64,000 nucleotides of DNA from Burkholderiales bacterium (GTDB lineage Bacteria > Pseudomonadota > Gammaproteobacteria > Burkholderiales > SG8-39): assembly GCA_027493935.1 (NCBI GenBank), contig JAOSJV010000010.1, forward strand, positions 611,930-675,929. The letters run 5' to 3'. Shown here one piece after another: positions 20,063 through 29,545 of the stretch (the stretch's first letter is position 1; each line of letters starts with the position of its first letter). Below the pieces are notes generated by a model, which saw nothing but the letters and a program-made list of their open reading frames with translations, searched no databases and had not been told where the DNA came from. The position numbers and the translations under genes are program-made.

Positions 20063-21129
20063 ATGACGTACGCTTGGCCCGAGATGCTGTGGCTCCTGGC
20101 GGGAGTGCCGGCGCTCGTCCTCGTCTACGTGCTCGCGCTGTGGCGCCGCAAGAAGGTCGCCGTGCGCTACGCGAGCGTAGCGCTGGTGAAGGCCGCGATC
20201 GGGCCGGGCAGCGCCTGCGGCGGCATCTGCCGCCGCTGCTGCTCCTGCTGGCGCTCATCGCGCTCGTCGTCGCGACGGCGCGGCCGAGCGTCATGATCAC
20301 GCTGCCGTCGATGCACCAGACGATCATCCTGGCGATCGACGTCTCGCTCAGCATGCGCGCGAGCGACATCGCGCCGACCCGGCTCGAGGCGGCGCAGGCC
20401 GCCGCCAAGGCGTTCGTCGCCGAGCAGCCGTCCGACGTGCGCATCGGGATCGTCTCGTTCGCCGGCACGGCCGCGGTCGTGCAGCCGCCGACGCGCGACC
20501 GGGACGCGCTCGTCGCGGCCATCGACCGCTTCACCCTGCAGCGCCATACCGCGATCGGCAGCGGCATCATCATGTCGCTCGCGACGCTCTTTCCCGACGC
20601 GGGCATCGATCTCGAGCAGGTGCTGTTCGGCGGCAGATCGTCGCGCCGCGGCCGCGGCGTTCCCATCGAGCGCGCGCAGAAGGCGCCGGAGCGGCCGCAG
20701 CAGCAGGAGCAGTTCACTCCGGTCGCGCCGGGATCCTACACCTCCGCGGCGATCATCCTTCTCACCGACGGGCGCACGACCACCGGGCCGCCGCCGCTCG
20801 AGGCGGCGAAGATGGCGGCCGACCGCGGTGTGCGCGTCTACACCGTCGGCTTCGGCACCAACGCGGGCGGCTCGGTCGACTTCGAGGGCTGGTCGATGTT
20901 CATGCGCTTCGACGAAGAGACGCTGAAGGCGATCGCGGAAATCACCCGCGCCGAGTACTACCACGCCGCGAGCGCGGCCGACCTGCAGAAGGTGTACGAG
21001 AACCTGAACGCGCGTTCGGTCCTGGAGCGCAAGGAGACCGAGGTGAGCGCCCTGCTCACGGCCGCGGCGGCGGCGCTCGCGGTCGTGGCGGCGCTGCTCT
21101 CCCTCGCCTGGTTCAACCGGCTCGCGTGA
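20063..21129 (+). CDS. vWA-domain membrane protein, BatA-like (frameshift)
   Basis: About 355 residues. One N-terminal transmembrane segment (LWLLAGVPALVLVYVLALW) and a second (LLLLLALIALVVA) precede a von Willebrand A domain with the MIDAS motif DVSLSM and LLTDGRTTTGP. A C-terminal helix (LLTAAAAALAVVAALLSLAWF) closes it. The layout matches Bat/aerotolerance-type proteins. The frame breaks at 20207-20209 (GGG should be GGGG), joining AAIGPG to QRLRRHLPPLLL. A cysteine-free, Pro/Gln-rich insert lies before the TDG strand. No MoxR ATPase or DUF58 partner is adjacent. Confidence 0.75.
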
Positions 21130-21181
21130 GCGCGAGCGCCGGGCGCGCGCCGATTCGCGTAGCGTGGTATCAGCCGCGCCT

Positions 21182-21514
21182 TCACTTCAGCCGGTAGCGG
21201 TCGGGCTCTTCGAAGAACTCGATGATCTTCGCACCGGCCGGGACTCTCGCGCTGTGCACCACGCCGGCCGGAATGTAATAGGCGCTTCCGGGACCGTGCG
21301 TTCGGGTCTCGCCGTCAATCGTCACCTCGACCTCACCCTCGAGCACCGTGCCCCACTGGCCTTTGTGACTGTGCGCGGGCAACTCCACGTCCTTCAGGAC
21401 CTGGAAGAAGACCAGTTGACCCTGCTCGGATTGGAGCACGTTGGTCTTCACCGTCGTCGACGGAAAGGGCAGGTCCGCCTCTGGCAATCGCGTGATGATC
21501 TCCGGCAGTTCCAT
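21182..21514 (-). CDS. Small cupin-domain protein
   Basis: 110 residues with a single cupin barrel: motif 1 HSHKGQWGTVLEGEVEVTIDG and motif 2 PGSAYYIPAGVVHSARV. Metal-binding candidates are the two histidines of HSH, the Glu of LEGE and the His of VVHS. ATG 21514 has GGAGGAG 5 bases upstream. No signal peptide. The role is unknown; such proteins are often small isomerases or stress-related sensors. It is convergent with the vWA gene. Confidence 0.8.
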   Translation of the reverse strand: MELPEIITRLPEADLPFPSTTVKTNVLQSEQGQLVFFQVLKDVELPAHSHKGQWGTVLEGEVEVTIDGETRTHGPGSAYYIPAGVVHSARVPAGAKIIEFFEEPDRYRLK

Positions 21515-21978
21515 CTCTCCTCCGTCATTCGGGCTGCATGGGCACGTCGACACGGGCTGAAGAGCAGCAGGCAGCCTACGCCCATCGCTGCAGCCCCGCC
21601 GCGCCGCTTCGCGGCATCTGCTGCGGCGAAGGATTCGGCGCCTGCTCCGCAAGCGCAATCGCCGGGCCGGGAAAGATCAATGCCGGCACCACGAGAAACC
21701 GGTACCGCAGCATGAGCCCTCCATTGTAGGACGGGTGCGGACGCAGGCCCGCCGTCGGTACGGGGCTCGACGCCTCGCGCCCATCTCCACGCGATGCAAA
21801 CGGCAAAGGCGGCGAGAAGAAGCATACTGGATGCCAGCAGCAGGCGCGAGGCCCCGGAGAAGATCATTCCGGTTTCGGGCCGCCACCAGTCTCCCAGGAG
21901 TAACGCATCCTGGGAGAAGAGGTAGACGCTCCCCGATGCGAGCACGAACGCGAGAAGAACGTTCAGCAGGATGCGCAT
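21448..21978 (-). CDS. Small two-helix membrane protein, 3' end uncertain
   Basis: From ATG 21978 the first ~80 residues look real. There are two hydrophobic segments (LLNVLLAFVLASGSVYLF and LLLASSMLLLAAFAVCIAW) around a short loop DALLLGDWWRPETGMIF. After about 21740 the frame becomes Ala/Arg/Cys-rich and runs into the cupin gene in another frame, so the true stop is probably earlier or an indel intervenes. No family recognised. Confidence 0.35.
   Translation of the reverse strand: MRILLNVLLAFVLASGSVYLFSQDALLLGDWWRPETGMIFSGASRLLLASSMLLLAAFAVCIAWRWARGVEPRTDGGPASAPVLQWRAHAAVPVSRGAGIDLSRPGDCACGAGAESFAAADAAKRRGGAAAMGVGCLLLFSPCRRAHAARMTEERWNCRRSSRDCQRRTCPFRRRR
21576..21713 (-). CDS. Possible 45-residue exported peptide
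   Basis: ATG 21713 has a perfect GGAGG four bases upstream, and TACAAT just before that. The product begins MLRYRFLVVPALIFPGPAIALA, which resembles a signal peptide, followed by a short Pro/Gln-rich tail. It overlaps the doubtful tail of the membrane protein at 21448-21978. It could be that protein's third helix if an indel is present. Confidence 0.3.
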   Translation of the reverse strand: MLRYRFLVVPALIFPGPAIALAEQAPNPSPQQMPRSGAAGLQRWA

Positions 21979-22424
21979 GTGGTCCCGGCCGTTCGCCTGC
22001 CCAGCATCCGACCGGCCGCAACGGCTGGCCGCAGCATGGCTCGCCGCGGGCCGCTGGAGCGTGCAGCTGCTGCCGCCTCCGCGGATGAGATCCAGCGTAC
22101 CACGCAAGTGCCATGGCGAGAACGCGGAGCGGCCGACACGGCAAAGGCCACGTGCGGCCCGTCCTTGCTGTCTGCGGCTCGGACGCTCTGCGTCGAAACG
22201 GCGACGCCCGCGCCGCGGCGGCCGCGGCCCGGCGCCCGCCCCGATCGTCCCCGCACCCCTGCTCCGCGTGAATTCGGACCGCCGCCACGGCGCCGGCTGC
22301 GCAATGCGTCACGGCGCGGCGGCGCGGCCGAGCCCCTTCCGAACGCGGTGGCGTGCTTGTTGCGTTTGACTTGGCTCATCGGCGCGCCGCGCGCCGCCTT
22401 GCAGCAGCCAACAGGAGGAATCCG
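21979..22424. other. Intergenic stretch with no recognised gene
   Basis: Both strands were read and no frame carries a recognisable domain or a convincing ribosome-binding site. Near the right end TTGAC-TTGG-CTCAT (22366-22379) is a weak Fnr-like site 46 bp before the gene at 22425. Confidence 0.5.
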
Positions 22425-22887
22425 ATGCTCGAGATCCTGCTGCTCCTCGGGGTCATGGTGTACATCGTGTGGAAGCTCGAGTCGCATCACTTCGAGCGCG
22501 CGAGCTCAACGTGGGGGCGTCGCCGTCGCCGACGCTCAGCCGCACGCCCCGCCCGCCGCGCCGCCGCGGCCGCGGCTCGCGATCGAAGGCACGCAGCGCC
22601 CGCTCATCCGCGACAAGAAGTTCGTCAAGAGCTTCGGCGTCAACCCGGTTGCCGTGCACGACCTGCGCGTCTACGCCTGCATGGGCCGCTTCGACCAGTT
22701 CCCCGCCTCGCTGCGCGATTTCATCGGCGAGCTGCACGCCGGGGGCTGCGCGCTCGGCGCCGGCATCGTGGATCTCATGTTTCACGGCCGCGCGCTCGAT
22801 CACAACGAGGCGGTCTACTTCGCGCTGGTGGAGGCGGCCGACGGTTCGCGGGTGCTCGCATTCGTCGACCGGCTGCGGCTGAGCTGA
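22425..22887 (+). CDS. Membrane-anchored small protein of unknown function (frameshift)
   Basis: About 153 residues. One N-terminal helix (MLEILLLLGVMVYIVWKLE), a Pro/Ala-rich linker and a C-terminal domain (LIRDKKFVKSFGVNPVAVHDLRVYACMGRF...IGELHAGGCALGAGIVDLMFHGRALDHNEAVYFAL). AGGAGG lies 8 bases before ATG 22425. The frame breaks at G5 22513-22517; removing one G joins HFERASSTWG to VAVADAQPHAP. I do not recognise the family. Confidence 0.55.
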
Positions 22888-22979
22888 GCCCGGATTGCTC
22901 GGGGAACGCGCCCCCTTTGGGACGACTGTGCCGGGCGCCCTCCGCGTATCAGCTGGCCGACGGCTGGCGCTGGCGCGCC

Positions 22980-23747
22980 CTAGAGGAACCGCTCGCGGTC
23001 GAACGGCGTGAAGTCCGGCTTCACGCCGGACTTGATCGTGGCCACCTCGGCGAGGAAAAGCAACTCGTCCATCACGTCCTGCGGGAAGCCGCGCCGGCCG
23101 CCGCGCGTGTCGATCACCAGCTTGCTCAGGTACGTGTCGCATTCGCGCCCGCCCCAGAAGAGGCACACCGATTCGATGATGTGCGGGTAGCCTTCGATCG
23201 CCGCACGCACGAGCGCCCGCTCGGGCGGGCCGGTGCGCTTCGGCTTGGGCTGCTCTTCCTCCTGGGCGTACTTGATCGCGGGATAGACCGTGTCCTGGAT
23301 CGGCGTGACCAGCCCCGGGTTACGGTTGCCCTCGCCGCCCCACTGGTGCGCGGGCAGGTCGAAGTCCACCTGGGTCAGGTCGGCGCCGGAAGCCGGCGCG
23401 ACGCGTGACGCCGGCCGGGCGGCAGCCGGTTGCGGCGCGCGCGGTGACGCGGCGGGTGCAGCCTGGCCCGCAGCGGGTGCGCCCGGCGGTGGCGCAACGG
23501 GTACGGACTGCGGCCGTGCGGCGGGATCGGCGTACGCAGCCGATGCGATGCCTGGCTCGGCCGCGGCGGCGAGCGCATCGCCGTTCTTCTCGGCGAGCAA
23601 CAGGACGGTCGCGCGCTCGAGGCGCGCGACGCGCTCGCTCAGCTCGGCGAAGATCTCGAGCAACTCCTCGAGGGACGTTGCCGGCGCGTCGCCGAATCCG
23701 TCGCCATCCGCCTGCAGCCAGTCCTCGATCGTGCCGCGCCCTGCCAT
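22980..23747 (-). CDS. Hypothetical protein with N-terminal coiled coil and conserved C-terminal domain
   Basis: 255 residues. A short coiled coil (LEELLEIFAELSERVARLERATVLLLAEK) is followed by an ~80-residue Ala/Pro linker. The C-terminal ~120 residues look conserved (VYPAIKYAQEEEQPK, YPHIIESVCLFWGGRECDTYL, VIDTRGGRRGFPQDVMDELLFLAEVA). I chose ATG 23747 because GAGGAG sits 5 bases upstream; ATG 23798 is an alternative without a clear site. No signal or membrane segment. Family not recognised. Confidence 0.6.
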   Translation of the reverse strand: MAGRGTIEDWLQADGDGFGDAPATSLEELLEIFAELSERVARLERATVLLLAEKNGDALAAAAEPGIASAAYADPAARPQSVPVAPPPGAPAAGQAAPAASPRAPQPAAARPASRVAPASGADLTQVDFDLPAHQWGGEGNRNPGLVTPIQDTVYPAIKYAQEEEQPKPKRTGPPERALVRAAIEGYPHIIESVCLFWGGRECDTYLSKLVIDTRGGRRGFPQDVMDELLFLAEVATIKSGVKPDFTPFDRERFL

Positions 23748-23848
23748 TTCTCCTCGTGGATCCCGTGGCGGGATCTCGTTGTCCGACTTGCGCACCATGG
23801 TACACCGCTCCCGCGCTGCTGTGGGTGCTCCGGAAGGGCCCCTGCGGG

Positions 23849-23877
23849 AAAAAGCAGCGCGCGACGAAGTCGCGCGC
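23849..23877 (-). terminator. Rho-independent terminator after the M1 peptidase gene
   Basis: On the minus strand a perfect 9-bp stem GCGCGCGAC-TTC-GTCGCGCGC (23877-23857) is followed by TGC and a T5 run (23853-23849). It lies 24 bp past the stop of the peptidase gene. Confidence 0.75.
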
Positions 23878-23900
23878 CGCCGCGGTGGACCTTGCCGCGG

Positions 23901-25910
23901 TCACTCGAGCTGCCAAGCGACCGGGCGGCCCGTCCATACCCCGCGCTCGGCCACCCGCCCGGTCTCGAAGACGACAAAACTCTGCCGGCCGTAGTGGGGC
24001 AGCAGGCGCGCCACGGTCTCGAGCGCGGCCGGGTCGCGCGCCGCGACCACAGCGAGCGGTGCGCCGCCCACCCGCGCGGCCGCCCAAGCCTGCGCGTCCG
24101 AACGCTCGCCGAGCGCCGGCGGCCGCGGCGGCAGCCCGTGTGCTGCGAGCCAGCCGTCGATCGCTTCGTGTGGGCCGATCGCGAGCAGCGCGGCGTCGGA
24201 CGGCGGCGCAGCGCCCGGTGCCAGCTCGCGCGGTGCGGCGTCGAACATCCGGCCGGCGAGCCGCTCCGCTGCGTCGCGCCACGCCGCCCCGGCGCCGAGC
24301 ACCGCCACTGCGGCGCGCGGCGCCACCATCGCCTGGCGAAGAATCGGCGGCGCCTCGGCCTCGGCGAGCCGCCGCAGCACGTGGAAGTCCGGATCGAGCG
24401 CGAGAGCGAGCGGCCGTGCGCCCGCCGGCACCTCGAACGTCTGGCGCGTCTCGTGCAGCTTCAGCACGTGCGTCTCATCGCCCGCCGCGCTGCGCACCCG
24501 CAGCGGCACGCGCAGCGCGAACGCGGGCGCATCCTGCTCGAGCATCAAGCGCACCGCGTGGCCGTCGCCCGCAGCCCGCCGCTCGGCGTGCGCGATGCGC
24601 ACCGCCGGCAGGCCCGGGCGCTCGAGCCACTGCGCGAAGAAGCCGGCCAGGCTGCGGCCCGACGCCGCCTCGAACGCACCGCGCAGGTCCTGCCAGGACG
24701 CGACGCGAAACCGATGCTCGGTCCAGAACCGACGGATGCCGGCGTCGAACGCGGCGGCGCCGATGTCGTCGCGCAGCATGAGGAACAACATCGCCGCCTT
24801 GTGGTAGCCGACGATCTGCGACGTGCCGTGCGTGCGGGCAGTGAACGCCGCGAGCGGCCGGTCCGCGCCCGGCGGCACGGCGGCGAGGTCGCGCAGCCAG
24901 GCGAGCCGCATCTCGCGCGCGGCCGCCGCGCTCTCGCGTTCCTTGTACGCGTAGTCGGCCATGAAGGTCGTCAGCCCCTCGGACCAGTTGCCGCTCGCCC
25001 AGTCCGGATAGACGCCGTTGCCCCACCAGTTGTGCAGCACCTCGTGGCCGAGCGAAGTTGCGCGGATGAACGGAAGCGCGAGCACGCGCTCGCCGAGGTA
25101 GGCGAGGGTCGGCATGCCGAAGCCGGTCGGCGTGGGGCTCGAGACGATGCTGAACTCGGTGAACGGATACGGCCCGATCCACGTCTCGTACAGATCGAGG
25201 TAACCCTCGATCGCATCGAGATAGGCGGGCGCGAGCCCGTCGATGCCGGCGTGGAAGTACGTGCGCAGCGCCACCGCGCTGCCGGTGCGGCCGCGCACGG
25301 TGCGCGTCTGGACGCGGTACGGCCCGGCCATGAGGTCGATACCCTCAGCGGGACGCAAGAACTCGAATGTGGCGCGATAGCGGCCTGCGACCTCGCCCGC
25401 CTCCACCAGTCGGCCCGGGACGAGGCCACGCTGCGATGCCGGCAGATCGAGCGCGGCGCGATAGCTCGCAAGCAGCGGCCCGTCCCGGCCGCGGAGCACC
25501 GGATACCACGCGCTCGCCGAGGGAAGGAACGTTCCTTCGGTGCCGGCGACCGGCGCCGCGTGGCCGAGCGTCCGTCGATGGTCGAGCGAGCGGTCGAGCG
25601 ACGCGAGCGTGCCGTGCCAGCGCAGCGCGAGCGTGCGCGCGCCGCTCGCGGGCGGAAGGACGTAGACCCGGTCCGCGCCACGCTCGACCGGCGACGCGGC
25701 GAGCGCCTGCCCGTCGAGCAGGATCCGCTCGACCGCGAACCGGGCGCCGAGCGTGACCGTCTCGGCGGCTGGCGGCACGCGCAGCGTCGCCTCCGCGGCG
25801 AGCGCGCGCGTCGCCGGATCGATGCGCACCGCGATGTCGTAGTGCGCCGTCGGCGCGCCCATCGCAGCGCCCGCGAGCAGCGCGCCGGCGGCCAGCGCGG
25901 CGAAGCGCAT
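23901..25910 (-). CDS. M1-family metallopeptidase (aminopeptidase-like), secreted
   Basis: 669 residues with a signal peptide (MRFAALAAGALLAGAAMGA). An N-terminal beta domain is followed by a gluzincin catalytic domain with the zinc motif HEVLHNWW and the third ligand Glu in NWSEGLTTF about 18 residues on. The usual GAMEN substrate motif is replaced by GFGMPTLAYLG, so exopeptidase specificity is doubtful. The C-terminal ~150 residues hold no motif I know. ATG 25910 overlaps the upstream stop by one base (TGATG), so it is translationally coupled to the ChaN-PDZ gene. A terminator follows. Confidence 0.82.
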   Translation of the reverse strand: MRFAALAAGALLAGAAMGAPTAHYDIAVRIDPATRALAAEATLRVPPAAETVTLGARFAVERILLDGQALAASPVERGADRVYVLPPASGARTLALRWHGTLASLDRSLDHRRTLGHAAPVAGTEGTFLPSASAWYPVLRGRDGPLLASYRAALDLPASQRGLVPGRLVEAGEVAGRYRATFEFLRPAEGIDLMAGPYRVQTRTVRGRTGSAVALRTYFHAGIDGLAPAYLDAIEGYLDLYETWIGPYPFTEFSIVSSPTPTGFGMPTLAYLGERVLALPFIRATSLGHEVLHNWWGNGVYPDWASGNWSEGLTTFMADYAYKERESAAAAREMRLAWLRDLAAVPPGADRPLAAFTARTHGTSQIVGYHKAAMLFLMLRDDIGAAAFDAGIRRFWTEHRFRVASWQDLRGAFEAASGRSLAGFFAQWLERPGLPAVRIAHAERRAAGDGHAVRLMLEQDAPAFALRVPLRVRSAAGDETHVLKLHETRQTFEVPAGARPLALALDPDFHVLRRLAEAEAPPILRQAMVAPRAAVAVLGAGAAWRDAAERLAGRMFDAAPRELAPGAAPPSDAALLAIGPHEAIDGWLAAHGLPPRPPALGERSDAQAWAAARVGGAPLAVVAARDPAALETVARLLPHYGRQSFVVFETGRVAERGVWTGRPVAWQLE

Positions 25911-27139
25911 CACTGCTCCTGCGGCGGCACGGCCGGCGGGAACTTCGCGACGAGCTCGAGCGATGCCGACCCGCGCCGCACCTTGAGCGGCAGCCAGGTG
26001 CCCGGCGCGTGGCGCCGCACGGCTTGGGTGAGGTCGCCGGGCTGGCGCGCCGGCACGCCGGCGACGTCGGTGACCACGTCGCCCGCGCGCACGCCGGCCG
26101 ACTCGGCGACGCTGCCCTTCTCCACCTCGCGGATGCGCACGCCGCCCGCGCCCGGCTCGAGCCACACGCCGAGCCGCTGGCGCGGCTGCCCTGCGCGCTG
26201 CTCCGCCGCGGCGACCCCGAACACCGCGTCGGCGATGCCGGCCGTGAGCCGCTCGCAGTCGGCGTCGCCATCCCAGGGCAGCAGCACTGCCACGTCGGTC
26301 ACGCCGAGGTCGGCGAGCTGGTGCGGCACCCCGTGGCGGTGGATCAGGTGGCCGCTGCCGATCACGCCGACCACGAGCGGCGCGGACGGCCGCGCCCGCG
26401 CGGTGGCGATCGCCTGCGCCATTGCGCGGTCCCACGTAAGCTGCGCCTCGACGAAGCGGCGGAACGCCGGGTCGTCGCGCGACGGCGCCTTGCGCTGCGC
26501 GGCGCTCGGAGCACCGCCCCCGGGCGCCGCGGCCCCGCGCTCGTGCCCCGCGTAGGTCTCGAGCAGGAAGTCGACGTACGCCCCGCTCGCCGGCGCAGGC
26601 CGCGTGACGCCCTCGCGCTCGCGGACCGGCAGCGCGTCGAGCCCCTGCTCGCGGACCATGCGCACGAGGTCGCGATCGACGTTCAGGGCCACCATCGGTA
26701 CCCGGTTCATGCGCGCGAAGTGGAAGAGCGGCAGGTAAGCCTCCGGATCCGTGTTCCACACCCGCCGCCAATCGGCCGCGCGCAGGAACGCCTCCTCGCC
26801 GAGCTCGCCCGCGACCCAGCGGTCGAGCGCGGGCTGCACGCGGCGCGGGAACATCTCGAAGCCGAGCACCAGGTCCGGGCGCTGCCCGTGCAGCGCCGCG
26901 ATCGTCTGCAGCTGCCAGCGGTGGTGCTCGGCATCCTCGTGCGATTCGCCGAGCAGCACCACGTCGCGCCGCGCGAGATGCGCGATCAGGTCCTGGCCGA
27001 CGAGCGGACGCGGTCCGGCGGCCGCGGGCGCGGCCCAGGTGCCGCGCGGCACGCACGCGGCGAGCGCCCCCGGCGCGAAGGGCAGCAGGAGTGCCGTCGC
27101 CGCGATGGCGGCGGCGATGGCGGCGATGAGGCGGTGCAT
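25910..27139 (-). CDS. ChaN-like heme-binding (Tiki superfamily) protein fused to a PDZ domain
   Basis: 409 residues with a signal peptide (residues ~1-27). Residues ~40-290 match the ChaN/DUF399 fold: VVLLGESHEDAEHHRWQL, GFEMFPRRVQPALDRW and GVIGSGHLIHRHGVPHQL. Known ChaN binds heme through a surface histidine/tyrosine. Residues ~320-400 are a PDZ domain (LGVWLEPGAGGVRIREVEKGSVAESAGVRAGDVV). PDZ fusion and coupling to a peptidase suggest a periplasmic or surface role in handling heme or protein quality. This is inference. Confidence 0.78.
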   Translation of the reverse strand: MHRLIAAIAAAIAATALLLPFAPGALAACVPRGTWAAPAAAGPRPLVGQDLIAHLARRDVVLLGESHEDAEHHRWQLQTIAALHGQRPDLVLGFEMFPRRVQPALDRWVAGELGEEAFLRAADWRRVWNTDPEAYLPLFHFARMNRVPMVALNVDRDLVRMVREQGLDALPVREREGVTRPAPASGAYVDFLLETYAGHERGAAAPGGGAPSAAQRKAPSRDDPAFRRFVEAQLTWDRAMAQAIATARARPSAPLVVGVIGSGHLIHRHGVPHQLADLGVTDVAVLLPWDGDADCERLTAGIADAVFGVAAAEQRAGQPRQRLGVWLEPGAGGVRIREVEKGSVAESAGVRAGDVVTDVAGVPARQPGDLTQAVRRHAPGTWLPLKVRRGSASLELVAKFPPAVPPQEQ

Positions 27140-27219
27140 GCGGTTGCGTCCCTCCCGGCAGGCCGCATGGTACGCGGCCGCGCACTCGCGTGGTCGGCCG
27201 CGCGGCCGCGGCGCTTGGC

Positions 27220-28284
27220 TCACCAGCCGTACCCGATGCCGACGATCCACGTGCGGTCGGTCGAGGCACGGCCCGGCGCCGGATCGCTCTCCCAGTCGAG
27301 ATCGAGCTGCAGGTTGGCGTCGAGACCGGCGTAGATCGGCGCGCGCAGCCCGGTCTGGGTGCGAACGAGCGTGCTGCCGTCCGAGGAGAGCGCGATGAAG
27401 CCTTCCTGCGTGTGGAACGCCTGCAACCGCTCCTCGACGATCCAGTAGCCTGCGCGCAGGCCCCAGCCGGCGGCGGCGAAGCGCTCGTTGCCGCCGTCGC
27501 TCCGGTTCAGCCACACGTAGTCCGGACCGGCCTGCACCGACAGGCTGAGCCGCGGCCCGTCGAACACCTGGTAGCCGAGGCCGCCGCCAACCGCGCTGCG
27601 CAGCTCCAGGTCCTTGAAGCGGTCGTGCTCGAACGAAGTCCGGCCGTACCAGTAGAGCTTCTCGCGCACGAACCGGTCGTACCCCGCGCGCGCGAGCCAG
27701 TTGCTCGCGGTAAGCGTGCCGGTGTCCGCGGCGCGGTTGATGCGTCCGCCGAAGCTCAACCGCTGTGCCTGCGCACGCAGCGTCACGTCGGCCTCGCCGT
27801 ACAGGCGCTGCGTGTCGCTGTTCCCGCTCGAGTCGGTCAGCCCGACACCCACGCGGCCTCGCGATACCCACCCTTCGCCCGACTGCTCGGCCGTCGGATT
27901 CACGAACGCGACCGCGGCAAGCGGAACGCGGCGCGCGCCGCCGCCCGCCGCATCGCGCACCTCGATCGCGCCGTCGCCCGCGGGCGCCACGATGCCGGTG
28001 AGATCGGTGCCGTCCCCGAGCAGCACGCGCGCCGGCGACTCGGTCTGGATTGCGGTGACTTCCGACCACGGCAGCCCGATCGCGCCGCCATACGGCGTCT
28101 GCAGCGTGATCTTGTCCGGTCCCTTGTTGACGATCTTGCCGGAGAGCCGGTCGCCGTTTCTCATCAGCACCTGGTCGGCGACCGCACCGGGCGCAACGGC
28201 CGCCGCGACGGCCAGCGCTCCGACCACTGCGGCGGCGCGCAGCCACGCCGCCGCCCCTTCAAAGCCGTTCGCGCGAAGATGCAT
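27220..28284 (-). CDS. DUF481-family outer-membrane protein
   Basis: 354 residues. A signal peptide is followed by a small barrel-like repeat region (LMRNGDRLSGKIVNKGPDKITLQTPYGG and a second copy ending GTDLTGIVAPAGDGAIEV). A YdiY/DUF481 beta-barrel follows, with alternating aromatics and the outer-membrane signature GIGYGW at the very C-terminus. ATG 28284 has GAGAGGTGAG directly upstream. Function unknown; related proteins are salt- or acid-induced. It is not obviously linked to the neighbours. Confidence 0.8.
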   Translation of the reverse strand: MHLRANGFEGAAAWLRAAAVVGALAVAAAVAPGAVADQVLMRNGDRLSGKIVNKGPDKITLQTPYGGAIGLPWSEVTAIQTESPARVLLGDGTDLTGIVAPAGDGAIEVRDAAGGGARRVPLAAVAFVNPTAEQSGEGWVSRGRVGVGLTDSSGNSDTQRLYGEADVTLRAQAQRLSFGGRINRAADTGTLTASNWLARAGYDRFVREKLYWYGRTSFEHDRFKDLELRSAVGGGLGYQVFDGPRLSLSVQAGPDYVWLNRSDGGNERFAAAGWGLRAGYWIVEERLQAFHTQEGFIALSSDGSTLVRTQTGLRAPIYAGLDANLQLDLDWESDPAPGRASTDRTWIVGIGYGW

Positions 28285-28354
28285 CTCACCTCTCTTTCTG
28301 CTCCCGCTCTTGGAGAATGCGCGGGCCGGTGCCCACGCGCGCACTGCCCCGGGC

Positions 28355-29416
28355 CTAGTGCAGCGGCAGCCGTACCGCGTCGTCGATCAGCTGGAACGCA
28401 CTCCATCCGGCGCCGGCCGCCGGGCGGCACACGCCGAACTGGAACGGCCACGCGTCGCGCCCCGGCGTGAGGAAGCGCAGATCGCGGAACCAGACGCAGT
28501 GCGCCGGCTCGCCCGCCTCGACGCGCGCGAGCACCGGGTAGACGGCGAACCAGCGGAAGAACGCGAGCGGCTCGGCCTGCCATGCCGAGAGCACCTCGGC
28601 GCGCGACGCTGCCGGGCCGAACTGCTCGGCGCGCTGCCACACGGCCTGCGCACGCGGAACGTACGCCGCGTCGAGCCGCGCGAGCAGGCCGGCGCCCGGG
28701 CCGGGCGGCGGCGGCGGCGCATGCCGGATGACGTTCACGAAGGCGTACCGGTACTGGTCGCCGTGCGCGACCACCACCATCCAGTTGAGCGGCGATACCG
28801 GTCGCGGCACCGCCGAGACGCGCGCGCCGGCGAGCCCCTGCGCGCGCGCGTACTCGCGCCCGAATTCCACCGCGGTTCCGTGGGCGATCGCCTGCACGCC
28901 GATGTAGCCCGCCAGAACCGCGAGCCCGACCGTCGCCGGAACGCGCGAGCGGCGCCACACGAGCGATGCGGCGAGGCCGGCGAGAATGATGCCGGTGAAC
29001 CAGAGGTCGATGATGAACGTGGTGTCGAGCGCGAAGCGCCGATCCGAGAACGGCGCGAAGAGGATCGTGCCGAACGAGGTGATCAGATCCCCGGCGATGT
29101 GGATCGCGAGCGACCCTGCCGCGACGCCGAAGTAGGCGCGCCAGCCCGGCCGCGCCGGATCGAAGCGCGCGAAGATCCAGGCGAGCAGCGCCGCCCAGAG
29201 CGGAAGCAGCACGATCGAGTGCGTGGCACCCCGGTGATGGAGCAGGTAGGCCTCGGGCGAAACGAAGCTGAGCGCCCAGTCGAGGTCGGGAAACGCCGCC
29301 GCCACGAACCCCGCCGCGACGCGTCGGCCGGTCGTGATGCCGCCGGGTCGTGGCGTGCGCGGCGCGGTCGCGCGTGCGAGCAGCGCCCCGCTCAGTGCGT
29401 GGGTCAGGGTATCCAT
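28355..29416 (-). CDS. YdjM/DUF457-type membrane-bound metal-dependent hydrolase
   Basis: 353 residues. It starts with the family motif MDTLTHALSGALLAR and has FPDLDWALSF, LLHHRGATHSIVLLPLWA and IAGDLITSFGT, supplying the His/Asp residues typical of LexA-regulated YdjM-like membrane hydrolases. Four or five transmembrane segments come first. The C-terminal ~140 residues form a soluble domain with two cysteines. The substrate is unknown. It is likely monocistronic; the DUF481 gene is 70 bp downstream. Confidence 0.8.
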   Translation of the reverse strand: MDTLTHALSGALLARATAPRTPRPGGITTGRRVAAGFVAAAFPDLDWALSFVSPEAYLLHHRGATHSIVLLPLWAALLAWIFARFDPARPGWRAYFGVAAGSLAIHIAGDLITSFGTILFAPFSDRRFALDTTFIIDLWFTGIILAGLAASLVWRRSRVPATVGLAVLAGYIGVQAIAHGTAVEFGREYARAQGLAGARVSAVPRPVSPLNWMVVVAHGDQYRYAFVNVIRHAPPPPPGPGAGLLARLDAAYVPRAQAVWQRAEQFGPAASRAEVLSAWQAEPLAFFRWFAVYPVLARVEAGEPAHCVWFRDLRFLTPGRDAWPFQFGVCRPAAGAGWSAFQLIDDAVRLPLH

Positions 29417-29545
29417 GCCGAGCGATCAGACCGCGGCATCGCGCCGGCGTTCACTTCGGCCGCCTGGCGCCGCGCAGATCGCAGCGCGCTGATGATACCG
29501 GCGTCCCGTGGCAGAATCGGCCGGTACTCGCGGAGGGACGCAGCG

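Noticed and set aside
22366..22379. TTGAC-TTGG-CTCAT as an Fnr-type box
   Set aside because: Mismatches in both halves and no respiratory gene downstream; noted only within the intergenic entry.
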